DNA from: Thermomicrobiales bacterium
GTDB taxonomy: Bacteria > Chloroflexota > Chloroflexia > Thermomicrobiales > UBA6265
Direction of reading: 5' to 3'
DNA length: 47,986 nt
NCBI GenBank assembly: GCA_030447415.1
Contig: JAUJOZ010000022.1
Coordinates: forward strand, 1-47,986
Shown here: piece by piece, positions 19,899 to 27,789 of the stretch
Position numbering within the stretch: position 1 is the first letter of the stretch
Layout: each line of letters starts with the position of its first letter
Notes under the pieces: generated by a model
What the model was told of the DNA's origin: nothing
Seen by the model: the letters and a program-made list of their open reading frames with translations, nothing else
Database searches by the model: none
Program-made: the position numbers and the translations under genes

Positions 19899-21338
19899 GT
19901 GGCGAATCCAGAGCACCTGGAGCGGCTCCGCGAAGGAGTCGCGACGTGGAACCAGTGGCGGAAGCGGCAGCCGTCATACCCTTCCCCATTTAAGGCGGAC
20001 CTCACCGGGGCGGACCTCTTCGGGGCGTACCTCTTCGGGGCGAATCTCACCGGGGCGAATCTCGTCGAAGCGGACCTCAAGCGGGCGGACCTCAGATGGG
20101 CGAAGCTCAGAGAAGCGGACCTCAGGAAAGCGGACCTCACCGGGGCGGATCTCTTTAGGGCGGACCTCACCGGGGCGGACCTCTTGACGGCGACCCTCAC
20201 TGGGGCGAACCTCACCCGTGCGCGCCTTCAATTGACGAAGCTCGTCATGGTGGACCTCACCACGGCGAAGCTCGTCAAATCGGACCTCAACCAGGCGACC
20301 CTCACGCTGGCGAACCTCACCGAGGCGAATCTCACCCAGGCGAATCTCTTTAGGGCAGATCTCACTAGGGCGAACCTTCAGCGAGCGATCCTCAGCAAGG
20401 CCCATCCCTGGAAGGCGACGCTCTTTTATGCAGGTCTCCAGAGGGCGGACCTCACCGGGGCGGACTTCACCGGGGCGGACTTCACCGGGGCGGACCTCAC
20501 CGGGGCGAACCTCGACGGGGCGGACCTCGACGGGGCGTACCTCCGGGAGGCGGACCTCACCGAGGCGCGCCTCAGCGGCGCGAACCTGACCGGGGCCAAC
20601 CTCACCAGGGCGGATCTCCGGAAGGCGGACCTCCCCAAAGCCAACCTGGCGGGCGCCATCTTGGTCGAAACCAACCTGGCTGGAGCCAACCTCGTGGGCT
20701 GCCGGGTCTACGGCGTCTCCGCCTGGAATGTCTGCCTCGACGGGGCCGAGCAGTTTAGCCTCGTCATCACGCCCGACGGCGAGCCCGAGCTCAGCGTCGA
20801 CCGCCTCGAGCTCGCCCAGTTCGTCTACCTCCTGCTGGCCAACCCTAAGCTGCGCGAGGTCATCGACACCCTGACCACCAAGGTGGTCCTGATCCTCGGC
20901 CGGTTCACGGAGGAGCGGCTCGCCGTGCTCGAGGCGATCCGAGCGGCGCTCCGCGAGCACGAATACGTGCCGGTGCTGTTCAACTTCACCGGCCCCGAGA
21001 ACCAGAACGTGCTCGAGACGGTGCAGACCGTGGCCCGGCTCGCCCGCTTCGTCGTGGCCGACATCACCGACGCCAAGGCCGTCGACCAAGAGCTGCAGCT
21101 CATCGTGCCCCAGACCAAGGTGCCCGTGCAGCCGCTGATGCTCGCGGGGGCCGAGGAGCCCGGCGGGACGTTCCGGGCGCTGTGGGACGAACACCCCCAG
21201 CGGCTCCTGGACGTCCACCTGTACGCGGACCGCGACGCGTTGCTCACGTCCTTCCGGGAGGCGGTCATTGCGCCCGCCGAGGCTAGGGCAGAGGAGCTGA
21301 AGCGGAGGAGGGGCAGGAGCATCTTCAAGGCCGGGTGA
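19899..21338 (+). CDS. pentapeptide-repeat protein with C-terminal TIR/Rossmann-like domain
   Basis: A 479-residue protein. The GTG start has a GGAGG site five bases away. Residues about 28-285 are about fifty pentapeptide repeats of the A(D/N)LTGADL type, which fold as a right-handed quadrilateral helix. A linker (SVDRLELAQFVYLLL) leads to a C-terminal domain at about 325-460: TKVVLILGRFTEERLAVLEA, YVPVLFNFTG, RLARFVVADITDAKAVDQEL and VPVQPLML. This alternates beta strands and helices like TIR or related nucleotide-binding domains and is found in cyanobacterial and Chloroflexota pentapeptide proteins. Whether it cleaves NAD or only binds a nucleotide cannot be told. The membrane-protein gene follows 37 bases downstream in the same operon. 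Confidence 0.8.
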   Translation: MANPEHLERLREGVATWNQWRKRQPSYPSPFKADLTGADLFGAYLFGANLTGANLVEADLKRADLRWAKLREADLRKADLTGADLFRADLTGADLLTATLTGANLTRARLQLTKLVMVDLTTAKLVKSDLNQATLTLANLTEANLTQANLFRADLTRANLQRAILSKAHPWKATLFYAGLQRADLTGADFTGADFTGADLTGANLDGADLDGAYLREADLTEARLSGANLTGANLTRADLRKADLPKANLAGAILVETNLAGANLVGCRVYGVSAWNVCLDGAEQFSLVITPDGEPELSVDRLELAQFVYLLLANPKLREVIDTLTTKVVLILGRFTEERLAVLEAIRAALREHEYVPVLFNFTGPENQNVLETVQTVARLARFVVADITDAKAVDQELQLIVPQTKVPVQPLMLAGAEEPGGTFRALWDEHPQRLLDVHLYADRDALLTSFREAVIAPAEARAEELKRRRGRSIFKAG

Positions 21339-21375
21339 CGGCGAACGCGTCGCGGGACTCGGCGGGAGGATCACC

Positions 21376-21897
21376 GTGGACCTGGATCCGTTCCTCTTCA
21401 AGGTGCCGCCCGAGCAGTACGGGGCGGAGCGTCACCAGGCGCACCTACTCGAGCAGTACAAGCTCTACGTCGAGATGGCCGACCGCGTCAGCGCCCGCCG
21501 CCAGACGGCGAACGCCTTCTTCCTCAGCGTCAACACCAGCGTCAACACCGCGCTGCTGGCCTTCCTCGGGCTGGTGGTCGAGGGCGAGGCCGAGGCGACG
21601 CCGCTGGCCTGGGTGCTGGCGGTCTCCGCCGCCGGGGCGGCCCTCTGCTACGCCTGGTACCGGCTGGTCCGCTCCTACCGAGGCCTCAACAGCGGCAAGT
21701 TCAAGGTCGTCCACGCCATCGAGCGTCGCCTGCCCATGGCCCCCTACGACGCCGAGTGGGAGGCGGTCGGCCGGGGCAAGAACCCTGACCTCTTCCTGCC
21801 GTTCACGCGCGTCGAGGCGCGGGTCCCGTGGGTCTTCGCCGCCCTCTACGTCGCCTTCGCGGCCTGGCACGTCGCACAGGAGGCGGGCTGGACCTAA
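21376..21897 (+). CDS. small multi-pass membrane protein, partner of the pentapeptide protein
   Basis: A 173-residue protein with a conserved soluble start (HLLEQYKLYVEMADRVSARR), then membrane segments at about 47-68 (SVNTALLAFLGLVVEG region), 75-97 (WVLAVSAAGAALCYAWY), and a third near 150-168 (VPWVFAALYVAFAAWHVA). It resembles small oligomeric membrane proteins annotated near conflict-system genes (a RipA-type or SLATT-like group); I am not sure of the exact family. The GTG start is supported by a GGGAGG site at 21363-21369, and the gene lies 37 bases after the pentapeptide gene, so the two are probably co-expressed. I infer a pore or membrane-anchor role for the module. Confidence 0.65.
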   Translation: MDLDPFLFKVPPEQYGAERHQAHLLEQYKLYVEMADRVSARRQTANAFFLSVNTSVNTALLAFLGLVVEGEAEATPLAWVLAVSAAGAALCYAWYRLVRSYRGLNSGKFKVVHAIERRLPMAPYDAEWEAVGRGKNPDLFLPFTRVEARVPWVFAALYVAFAAWHVAQEAGWT

Positions 21898-21932
21898 TGC
21901 GAGCGGGTAACTCGAATCTCCCGCCAGGCAGG

Positions 21933-21962
21933 ACGCTCCATGTCTGTCTCACAATGGAGCGT
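21933..21962. terminator. hairpin between convergent genes
   Basis: ACGCTCCAT (21933-21941) and ATGGAGCGT (21954-21962) form a perfect nine-base stem around a 12-base loop. It lies between the convergent membrane-protein gene and the gene at 22,094-22,546, where a shared terminator is expected. No T run follows on either strand. Confidence 0.4.
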
Positions 21963-21984
21963 TCGTGCGACGGTAAGGTCGACC

Positions 21985-22510
21985 GTAGCGATCGGCGTCG
22001 GCGATCGAGCAGGGACCGCGAGGGGCTGGCGGTGACGAGTGAGGCGACCAGATGGCGCCGTGGAGCGAAGCGACGCGCGTCATCGAGCTTCCGCTAAAAG
22101 CCGAGATCTACCACCCTCTGGCGGCCGTACGGATCCTGCTGGAAGTGCGCCAGGGCCGCGTTCGTGGTCAGGACCCGGACCCAGCCGGGCCCCGCATGGC
22201 TCACGCCACCCTGCTCATCCCGCCAGGCGTCGAGCAGCGCCAGGCGGAAGATCGGCCAGTGCTCCGGGTCCTCGGCGAGCCACCCCGCGAGCCGGCCCTC
22301 GAGCGCCGCGTCCGCCTCGTCGCGGGCTGAGGTGACGACCGAGAGCGCCACCCGGAAGGGGGCGTCCTCGTCGTCCACGGTGCCCTCCCCGTCGCCCCAG
22401 GCGTCGGCGACCGGCTCCGCCAGGTCCTCCACCAGGTCCTCGAGGGCATCGACTGCTTCCTCAAGTTTCGCGACCCAGGCCGCCTCGAGCGCGATGTCGC
22501 GCAATACGGG
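21985..22510 (-). repeat. direct-repeat copy B (matches 18,560-19,078)
   Basis: The intact member of the duplicated segment described at 18,560-19,078. Similarity includes the gene and about 100 bases past its stop codon, so it is a DNA duplication and not only protein kinship. Confidence 0.6.
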
Positions 22511-22546
22511 GTGATTGATAGCCCCTGGATCAGAAATGGGGGACAT
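22094..22546 (-). CDS. uncharacterised acidic protein, intact copy of a duplicated gene
   Basis: A 150-residue soluble, acidic protein that I do not recognise. It starts MSPISDPGAINHPVLRDIAL; this ATG is chosen because AGGAG lies eight bases upstream, while the longer start at 22,579 has none. The sequence is mostly helical, with an acidic run (EEAVDALEDLVEDLAEPVAD), then FRVALSVVTSARDEADAALE, and a likely substrate or partner-binding tail (DPEHWPIFRLALLDAWRDE, WVRVLTTNAALAHFQQDPYG). No signal peptide or membrane helix is seen. A decayed copy is at 18.6-19.1 kb. An inverted repeat in the upstream region could be its operator. Confidence 0.6.
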   Translation of the reverse strand: MSPISDPGAINHPVLRDIALEAAWVAKLEEAVDALEDLVEDLAEPVADAWGDGEGTVDDEDAPFRVALSVVTSARDEADAALEGRLAGWLAEDPEHWPIFRLALLDAWRDEQGGVSHAGPGWVRVLTTNAALAHFQQDPYGRQRVVDLGF

Positions 22547-22589
22547 CGCGGTCTCCTGGCCGCTCTCCGAACCGAGCATCGAGAACCGA

Positions 22590-22607
22590 TTGTCCTATTT
22601 TAGACAA
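22590..22607 (-). promoter_or_regulatory. candidate promoter/operator upstream of the duplicated gene
   Basis: TTGTC and GACAA form an inverted repeat with an eight-base A/T-rich centre. On the minus strand the centre reads TAAAAT, a good -10 element, 17 bases after a weak GCTTCG. A repressor binding the repeat would block this promoter. The GC-rich surroundings make the A/T run stand out. Confidence 0.35.
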
Positions 22608-22765
22608 CCCACACGGCGCCGAAGCGTGCTTCGACACCTATCTGGACACCCGGAAGCTCTGGGTATACTTCGTCGCTGCCCGGTTCGGTGGCATGCAGGA
22701 CTCCAGGGTTAGAACGACACCGGCGGGATCGGCATGTGGTGACCACCGATCCGCTTGGCCACTAA

Positions 22766-22898
22766 GAGTGTGTTGCAAAACCTGGAGTCGGTCATCCAGG
22801 AGATGAATGCTGCCCACCGGTTCCCTTGTCATGTCGTGCCATTCGGGGTTCGCCCTCCAGACGCGAGCCGGGCTGCGGGTGGGTTTTGAAACAGGCTC
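22766..22898. mobile_element. 133-bp MITE-like element or IS end pair
   Basis: The ends GAGTGTGTTGCAAAACC (22766-22782) and GGTTTTGAAACAGGCTC (22882-22898) are inverted repeats matching at 14 of 17 positions. Both ends are flanked by TAA, as in IS5-group elements with three-base target duplications, although the right TAA overlaps the adjacent IS630 end. The inside has no gene of its own. It looks like a non-autonomous element derived from an IS5-type element. Confidence 0.45.
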
Positions 22899-23960
22899 TA
22901 AGCAGCCTGACGAAGTTCTGGACCAGGGCGATGCCGCCCGGGTCTGGCTGGTGAAAGCGCGCCTCGGTCCGCGAGAGGAGGGCGGCGGCGGCCACCTCCC
23001 GCGCCGGCAGGTCGGCCCACCAGCGATGGCAGCTCAGCTTGTCCTTGAGGTGACGCCAGACGCGCTCGATCAGGTTCAGCTCAGGCGCGTAGGCGGGCAG
23101 CCACAGCGGGCGGACCCGGTCCTGCTGGGCCATCCACCAGTCCTTGGCGCGCCGCCCCTTGTGGTAGCCGACGTTGTCCAGGACCACGACCAGCGGCCCG
23201 TCGGGGAACGCCGCGGCCAGGTGGTCGAGGAAGGCGACGAAGGCGGCGCCGTCCTTGTGCTCCGCGGTCTGGCAGACGAGCCGGCCGGTGGCGTAGTCGA
23301 GCGCCCCGAAGACGGCGAACTTGCCGTCCTCCCCGGCGGCCGGCACCCTCAGCGGGCACCCCCGCCGCTGCCACACCTTCGCCAGGCGGGGGTGACGGTG
23401 GACCTCGCACTCGTCCAAGTAAACGAGGCGGAGTTCGCCGGGGGCGCCAACGCTTTTTTCGCCGCCACGCCAGGACCTCCTCGGCCGCCGCGACCGCCTC
23501 CTGGTCCTGGCGGTGCCGCAGGTCGTGGCGGGGGCGGCGGTACCGGTAGCCCAAGCGCTGCACCGCTCGGTGCACGGTCGCGGTGCAGACCCGGACACCC
23601 AGGCGTGCCGCCAGCACCTCGCGCAGGTCGCGGATGCTCCAGACCGTGACCGGCAGCCCGTACGCCTGGGGGCTCGCCTCCAGCGCCTCCGCGAGGAACG
23701 CCAGCGCCGCGGCGTTCAGCTTGGGCGGGCGACCGGAGCGCGGCTCGTCGGCGAGGCCCCGGCGGCCGCCCGCCAGAAACCGGGCCCGCCAAGCGCGGAT
23801 GCGGTTCGGCCCCGTCTCGAACAGCGCGCGCGACCGCGGCCACGGTCCGCCCCTCGGCGACCAGCAGCAGGGCGTGCGCCCGCCGACGCACCCGCGGGTC
23901 GGGGTCGGTCCGGGTCAGGCCCCGGAGATCGTCGGCGCACGGGGCGAGGGTGGGGGCCAT
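22792..23960 (-). CDS. IS630-family transposase, frameshifted
   Basis: The ATG at 23,960 gives MAPTLAPCADDLRGLTRTD and a helix-turn-helix part (VRRRAHALLLVAEGRTVAAV), then after a frame change near 23,820 GPNRIRAWRARFLAGG, and TATVHRAVQRLGYRYRRPRH. After a second break near 23,455 the DDE catalytic core follows: VYLDECEVHRHPRL (first Asp), PLVVVLDNVGYHKGRR (second Asp), and PELNLIERVWRHLKDK (Glu), with the spacing expected of IS630/Tc1 enzymes. The stop usually found in the terminal TA is out of frame, so the frame runs past the element's end into the neighbouring 133-bp element. Two breaks make this copy inactive as read, unless they are sequence errors. Confidence 0.85.
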
Positions 23961-24020
23961 CGCAGCACCTCCGCCCCCGCCGCCGCACGCACCGGTCCAA
24001 GACTTCTCTGAAGCTGCTTA
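22899..24020. mobile_element. IS630-family insertion sequence, complete ends
   Basis: Left end TAAGCAGCCTGACGAAGT (from 22,899) and the right end read backwards TAAGCAGCTTCAGAGAAGT (to 24,020) form inverted repeats that go on as TGGACC. Both ends carry the TA target duplication of this family. About 1,122 bp with one transposase gene. Confidence 0.8.
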
Positions 24021-24337
24021 GGAGGTCGAGGTTATCCCGCTGGCGCTGGAAGTCTTCCCTGATGAGCAGGACACCGTGCACCGGCCGCTGAGCATGCGAG
24101 GTTGGGAGCTTGCGGTCGAGCTGCGGTCAGCCCCGTGAGCGTTCCCGCGAACAGAATCGCGGCGCCGTTACACGCTCATCGAAAATCGGGTCGCGCGTCA
24201 ACGTCTGACCTTTCCACTCCGGCGTTCAAGCCATATCGATGACAAACCGCCTCGATTAGCTCTCCAAGCCACCGTGGACTGTGGGGAGCAACATAGCTCT
24301 GGGCTGCTCTCAAGGACCGTGGTCCGCACCCGTTTCT
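24021..24337. other. short stretch between IS630 and IS3 elements, possible gene tail
   Basis: On the plus strand a frame from the IS630 edge reads EVIPLALEVFPDEQD and GWELAVELRSAP before a TGA at 24,136-24,138, which looks like the end of a real protein cut by IS630. On the minus strand WLGELIEAVCHRYGLN also looks protein-like. Neither can be assigned to a family. Confidence 0.25.
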
Positions 24338-25489
24338 TGGTCCACCTGCAGAGTTAGTCCGCCGCCTCCACGTCGGGTCCACCCGCCGCGACGTCGGCGG
24401 GCGTGCGCTGGCCCAGGGAGCCGTGCGGCCGCGTCGTGTTGGTCCTCGACCCGCCAGGCCTCGATCGTCCCTCGCGCCTCCTCCAGCGACGCGCACCCGT
24501 GCGGGTCGAGGCACTCGTCCCGGAACCGGCTGTTGCACGCCTCGACGAAGGGCTTGTCGGTCGGCTTGCCCGGGCGGCTGAACACGAGCTGCACGCCCCG
24601 GCGGTAGCACCAAGCGTCGAGCGCCTTGGAGACGAACTCCGGGCCGTTGTCCACGCAGATCCGTTCGGGGCGCCCGATCGTCGTCGCCAACCGCTCCAAG
24701 ACCGCCACCACGCGCCCACCGCTCAGCGACGCGTCCACCTCGATGGCCGGGCTCACCCGGCTCACGTGATCGACGAACGCCAGGACCCGGTATCGGCGGC
24801 CATCGGCCAGCCGGTCGGTCAGGAAATCCATCCCCCACTCGGTGTGCGGTCGGGTCGCTGCCGGTACCAGCACCCGGGACAAACTCGGACGCTTCTTGCG
24901 CGCCTTCCGCCGCAGGGCCAGCCCCTCCAGCCGGTAGAGGCGCTCGACGCGCTTGTGGTTGACCCGCCATCCCTCCCGCTGCAGCAGGACGTGCAGGCGC
25001 CGGTAGCCGGAGCGCACCCGCGTGGCCGCCAGATCGCGCAGCCGCAGCCGCAAGGGGGCCTGGTCGTCGGCGACGCTGGTAGCGCTGGACCGACCGACTG
25101 AGGCCGAGGACCCGGCAGGCGCGCCGCTCGCTGAGGGCGAAGCCGACCCGCAGAACGCGACGAGGTCGCACTTCTGGGCCGGCTTCGGCGTTTGTTTCGG
25201 ATGACCTCCTGCCGCATGTGTGTCCAGCGTGAGGTCGGCCACCAACTGCTTGAGGCGCCGGTTCTCGTCCTCCAGCTGGCGCAGCCGGCGCAACTCGGCG
25301 ATCCCGAGCCCAGCGAACTTGCGCTTCCAGCGGAGCAGGTCTGCTCGGTGACCCCCAGCTTGCGGCAGACCTCGACAACGGGCGTGCCCTCAGCCTGGCG
25401 CAGGGCGGAGACGATCTGTTCTTCCGAGAACAGCTTTTCGTCCCCGTCGGTCCTCCTCGGATGGTTCATTCTAACCCCGAGGTGGACCA
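24338..25489. mobile_element. IS3-family insertion sequence A
   Basis: The ends TGGTCCACCTGCAGAGTTAG (24,338 on) and, read backwards, TGGTCCACCTCGGGGTTAG (to 25,489) are inverted repeats. The element is about 1,150 bp and carries orfA and orfB on the minus strand. Its 5' end faces the second IS3 element only about 12 bases away. Confidence 0.75.
24345..25469 (-). CDS. IS3-family transposase (orfA and orfB), frameshifted
   Basis: OrfA begins MNHPRRTDGDEKLFSEEQIV with a helix-turn-helix (VVEVCRKLGVTEQT) and a leucine-zipper part in another frame (LRRLRQLEDENRRLKQLVAD). OrfB holds the integrase core: SGYRRLHVLLQREGWRVNHK, WGMDFLTDRLADG (first Asp), ERICVDNGPEFVSKALD (second Asp), and PTDKPFVEACNSRFRDECLD (Glu), followed by the C-terminal tail. 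Frames change inside orfA near 25,345, in orfB near 25,080-25,190 and after about 24,450. IS3 elements naturally use a -1 frameshift between orfA and orfB, but the extra breaks are not of this kind. Probably inactive as sequenced. Confidence 0.8.
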
Positions 25490-25501
25490 GTTTTCCGGGC
25501 T

Positions 25502-26699
25502 CAGACCAGCGATCACTAACCGGAAGGAGGCACGGCTTTGAAGAAGAGTCGGTTCACCGAGGAGCAGATCGTCCACGCCCTGCGCCAGGCCGAGGCAGGA
25601 TGCCGGCGGTTGAGGTCTGCCGCAAGCTCGGGGTGACCGAGCAGACGTTTTACCGTTGGAAGCGCCGGTTCGCCGGCATGGGCGTGGTCGAGTTGCGGCG
25701 GCTGCGCCAGGTCGAGGAGGAGAACCGCAAGCTCAAGCAGTTGGTGGCAGACCTGTCGCTGGACAAGCACATGCTCCAGGAGGCGCTGCGAACAAACGGG
25801 TGAAGCCGGCCCAGAAGCGCGCCGTGGTGCGCTTCTTCCGGGTCGGCTTCAAGGTGAGCGAGCGACGGCGTGTCGAGTCGCTGGGGTCCCGCGTTCAACC
25901 TGCCGATATCGCAGCCAGGCACCAGACCAGGCACCCCTTCGGGTGAGGCTCAGAGATCTCGCCGCGACGCGGGTCCGCTATGGGTATCGGCGGTTGCACG
26001 TCCTCCTCGAGCGTGAGGGCTGGAAGGTCAACCACAAGCGGTCTACCGGCTCTATCAGGAAGAAGGGCTCGGCATCCGGGTCAAGCGGCAGCGAAAACGG
26101 GTCAGCCTGCCGCGGGTGACGCCCGTTCCGCCCCGGAACCCGCAGGAGCGGTGGAGCCTCGATTTCTTGACAGACAGCCTGGTCGACGGCCGCCGCTTCC
26201 GGGGTCTTGACGATAGTGGGTAACGTGAGCTGGGTCAGTCCCGCAATCGAGGTTGCGATGTCTCTAACCGGGGATCGGGTCGTGGACGTGCTGGAGCGAC
26301 TACGTGGCACCGTTGGCGTGCCGGAACGGATCGCTATCGACAACGGGCCGGAGTTCATCTCCAAAGTCCTCGATGCGTGGGCCTACCGGCACGCGGTTTG
26401 CCTCGAGTTTTCGAGGCCGGACAAACCGACGGATAATGCCTTCGTCGAGTCGTTCAACGGTCATTTCCGGGCCGAGTGTCTGGACCAGCACTGGTTCGAG
26501 AGCGTGGAGGAGGCGAGGCAGACGATCGAGCTTTGGAGAGTCGACTACAACACCCAGCGACCGCATCGGTCGCTCCAGCAGCAGACCCCGGCGGCCTTCG
26601 TCGCCGCCTGGACACCCGTTCGGAGCCCTCGAACTAACGCGTTCCCTGACCAATCCGGGGGCAGGTCAGAGCCTCGGACTAACGTGTTCCCTGGACCAA
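25502..26699. mobile_element. IS3-family insertion sequence B
   Basis: The right end is ACTAACGTGTTCCCTGGACC near 26,680-26,698; the left end ACCAGCGATCACTAAC (25,504 on) is a weak inverted match. The right end occurs twice in a near-tandem form (about 26,625-26,668 and 26,669-26,700), so the 3' border is uncertain by some 45 bases. Confidence 0.55.
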
Positions 26700-26713
26700 G
26701 GTCACCGTACCGC
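25538..26713 (+). CDS. IS3-family transposase (orfA and orfB), frameshifted
   Basis: OrfA starts at TTG 25,538 after GGAAGGAGG and reads KKSRFTEEQIVHALRQAEA. After a frame break near 25,600 it goes on as VEVCRKLGVTEQTFYRWKRR and LRRLRQVEEENRKLKQLVAD, ending at 25,803. OrfB begins in the -1 frame (KRVKPAQKRAVVRFFRVGFK), as expected for programmed frameshifting, but breaks again near 25,890 and 26,040. Its catalytic core is ERWSLDFLTDSLVDG (Asp), ERIAIDNGPEFISKVLD (Asp) and NAFVESFNGHFRAECLD (Glu). It is related to but clearly different from the copy on its left. The last 20 or so codons extend beyond the likely IS end. Confidence 0.8.
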
Positions 26714-26879
26714 CGCGGCTGCGGGTGGCCCCCGGCCCGCCGCACTCCACGCCCTTCGTCGAGGTGCCGTTTCCGTCGGTGGTCGCCTGACCGCGTTCCA
26801 CGGTCCGCGCCAGAAGTTATGCTCACCTTCAAGCTAGACCAGATTTTGGGCCCAAACCACCCGCAACGTCTTGTCAAAT

Positions 26880-27779
26880 TTACACGCGCAGGCGCGGGTC
26901 GAGGATATCGCGGAGCCCGTCACCTAACAGATTGACTGAGAGAACCGTCAACATGATCGCTATGCCGGGAACGCTCGTGACCCACGGATTGGTGCGGAGG
27001 AACTGCCGTCCATCGGCGAGCATGGAGCCCCACTCGGGTGTGGGGGGCTGCGCCCCGAGACCAAGGAATGACAATCCGGCTGCCGCAAGGATGGCCGAAC
27101 CGATAGACAGAGTGGACAGAATGACAGACGGCCCGATGACGTTAGGGAGGATATGCCGGAACAAAATCGTTCGGTCCGGCACCCCAACCACCCGTGCTGC
27201 CTCAACGTAGACAAGCTCGCGAGCCGCTAGCACTGAACCGCGAACCAGTCGCGTATAACGGGGTATCCCGCCGATACCGACGGCAATCATCACGTTGCCC
27301 AAGCTCGGGCCGAGAATTGCGACGACGACAAGGGCAAGCAGAATACCTGGGAAGGCAAGCATGATATCGGTGAGGCGCATGATAATACCGTCGGTGATCC
27401 GCCCGTAGTAGCCGGAGATCAGCCCCAGAACGATGCCGAAAGAGGCGGAAATGATGACCGCAATGATTCCTACTGGCAACGATACCCGCGCTCCGTAAAT
27501 GGCTCGCGTATATAGGTCTCGCCCAAATGGGTCCGTTCCAAGCCAATGGTTCCGGCTCGGACCCTGCAGACGATCTCGAGGAGCGATGGCGATTGGATCA
27601 TATTGTGTAATCACTGGTGCCAATATCGCGCAGAGAATGAGCATCACTAACGTGGTCAGCCCGATAACCGCTCCTCTGTTCTTTATCAAACCGCGGATGA
27701 AGTCTCGCCGCCTGCGAACGCGCACGGATTGAGATTGCAGTGGGGTTGGGGTAGACACCGCCGAAGATATCTGCACCAC
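26880..27779 (-). CDS. ABC importer permease, DppC/OppC family (system 1)
   Basis: An inner-membrane permease of the peptide/nickel/opine class. It has an N-terminal OppC-type domain (FIRGLIKNRGAVIGLTTLVM), the conserved LGTDPFGRDLYTRAIYGARV, five more membrane helices, and the EAA loop near EAARVVGVPDRTILFRHILP. It ends LSFLGLGAQPP, PEWGSMLADG and LLGDGLRDILDPRLRV, all hallmarks of DppC. The GTG at 27,779 is chosen because AGGGAG lies six bases upstream and it begins 11 bases after the dppB stop; the first possible start (27,842) would overlap dppB by 53 bases. It works with the dppB- and dppA-like genes upstream. No ATPase gene is adjacent; transposases follow instead. Confidence 0.88.
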   Translation of the reverse strand: MVQISSAVSTPTPLQSQSVRVRRRRDFIRGLIKNRGAVIGLTTLVMLILCAILAPVITQYDPIAIAPRDRLQGPSRNHWLGTDPFGRDLYTRAIYGARVSLPVGIIAVIISASFGIVLGLISGYYGRITDGIIMRLTDIMLAFPGILLALVVVAILGPSLGNVMIAVGIGGIPRYTRLVRGSVLAARELVYVEAARVVGVPDRTILFRHILPNVIGPSVILSTLSIGSAILAAAGLSFLGLGAQPPTPEWGSMLADGRQFLRTNPWVTSVPGIAIMLTVLSVNLLGDGLRDILDPRLRV

Positions 27780-27789
27780 AGAGGGCTCC

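Noticed and set aside
19974..21401. 475-codon minus-strand open frame opposite the pentapeptide gene
   Set aside because: It mirrors the pentapeptide repeats (valine-arginine repeats from the reverse of GCGGACCTC) and has no family likeness. The plus strand has the start, ribosome site and known domains.
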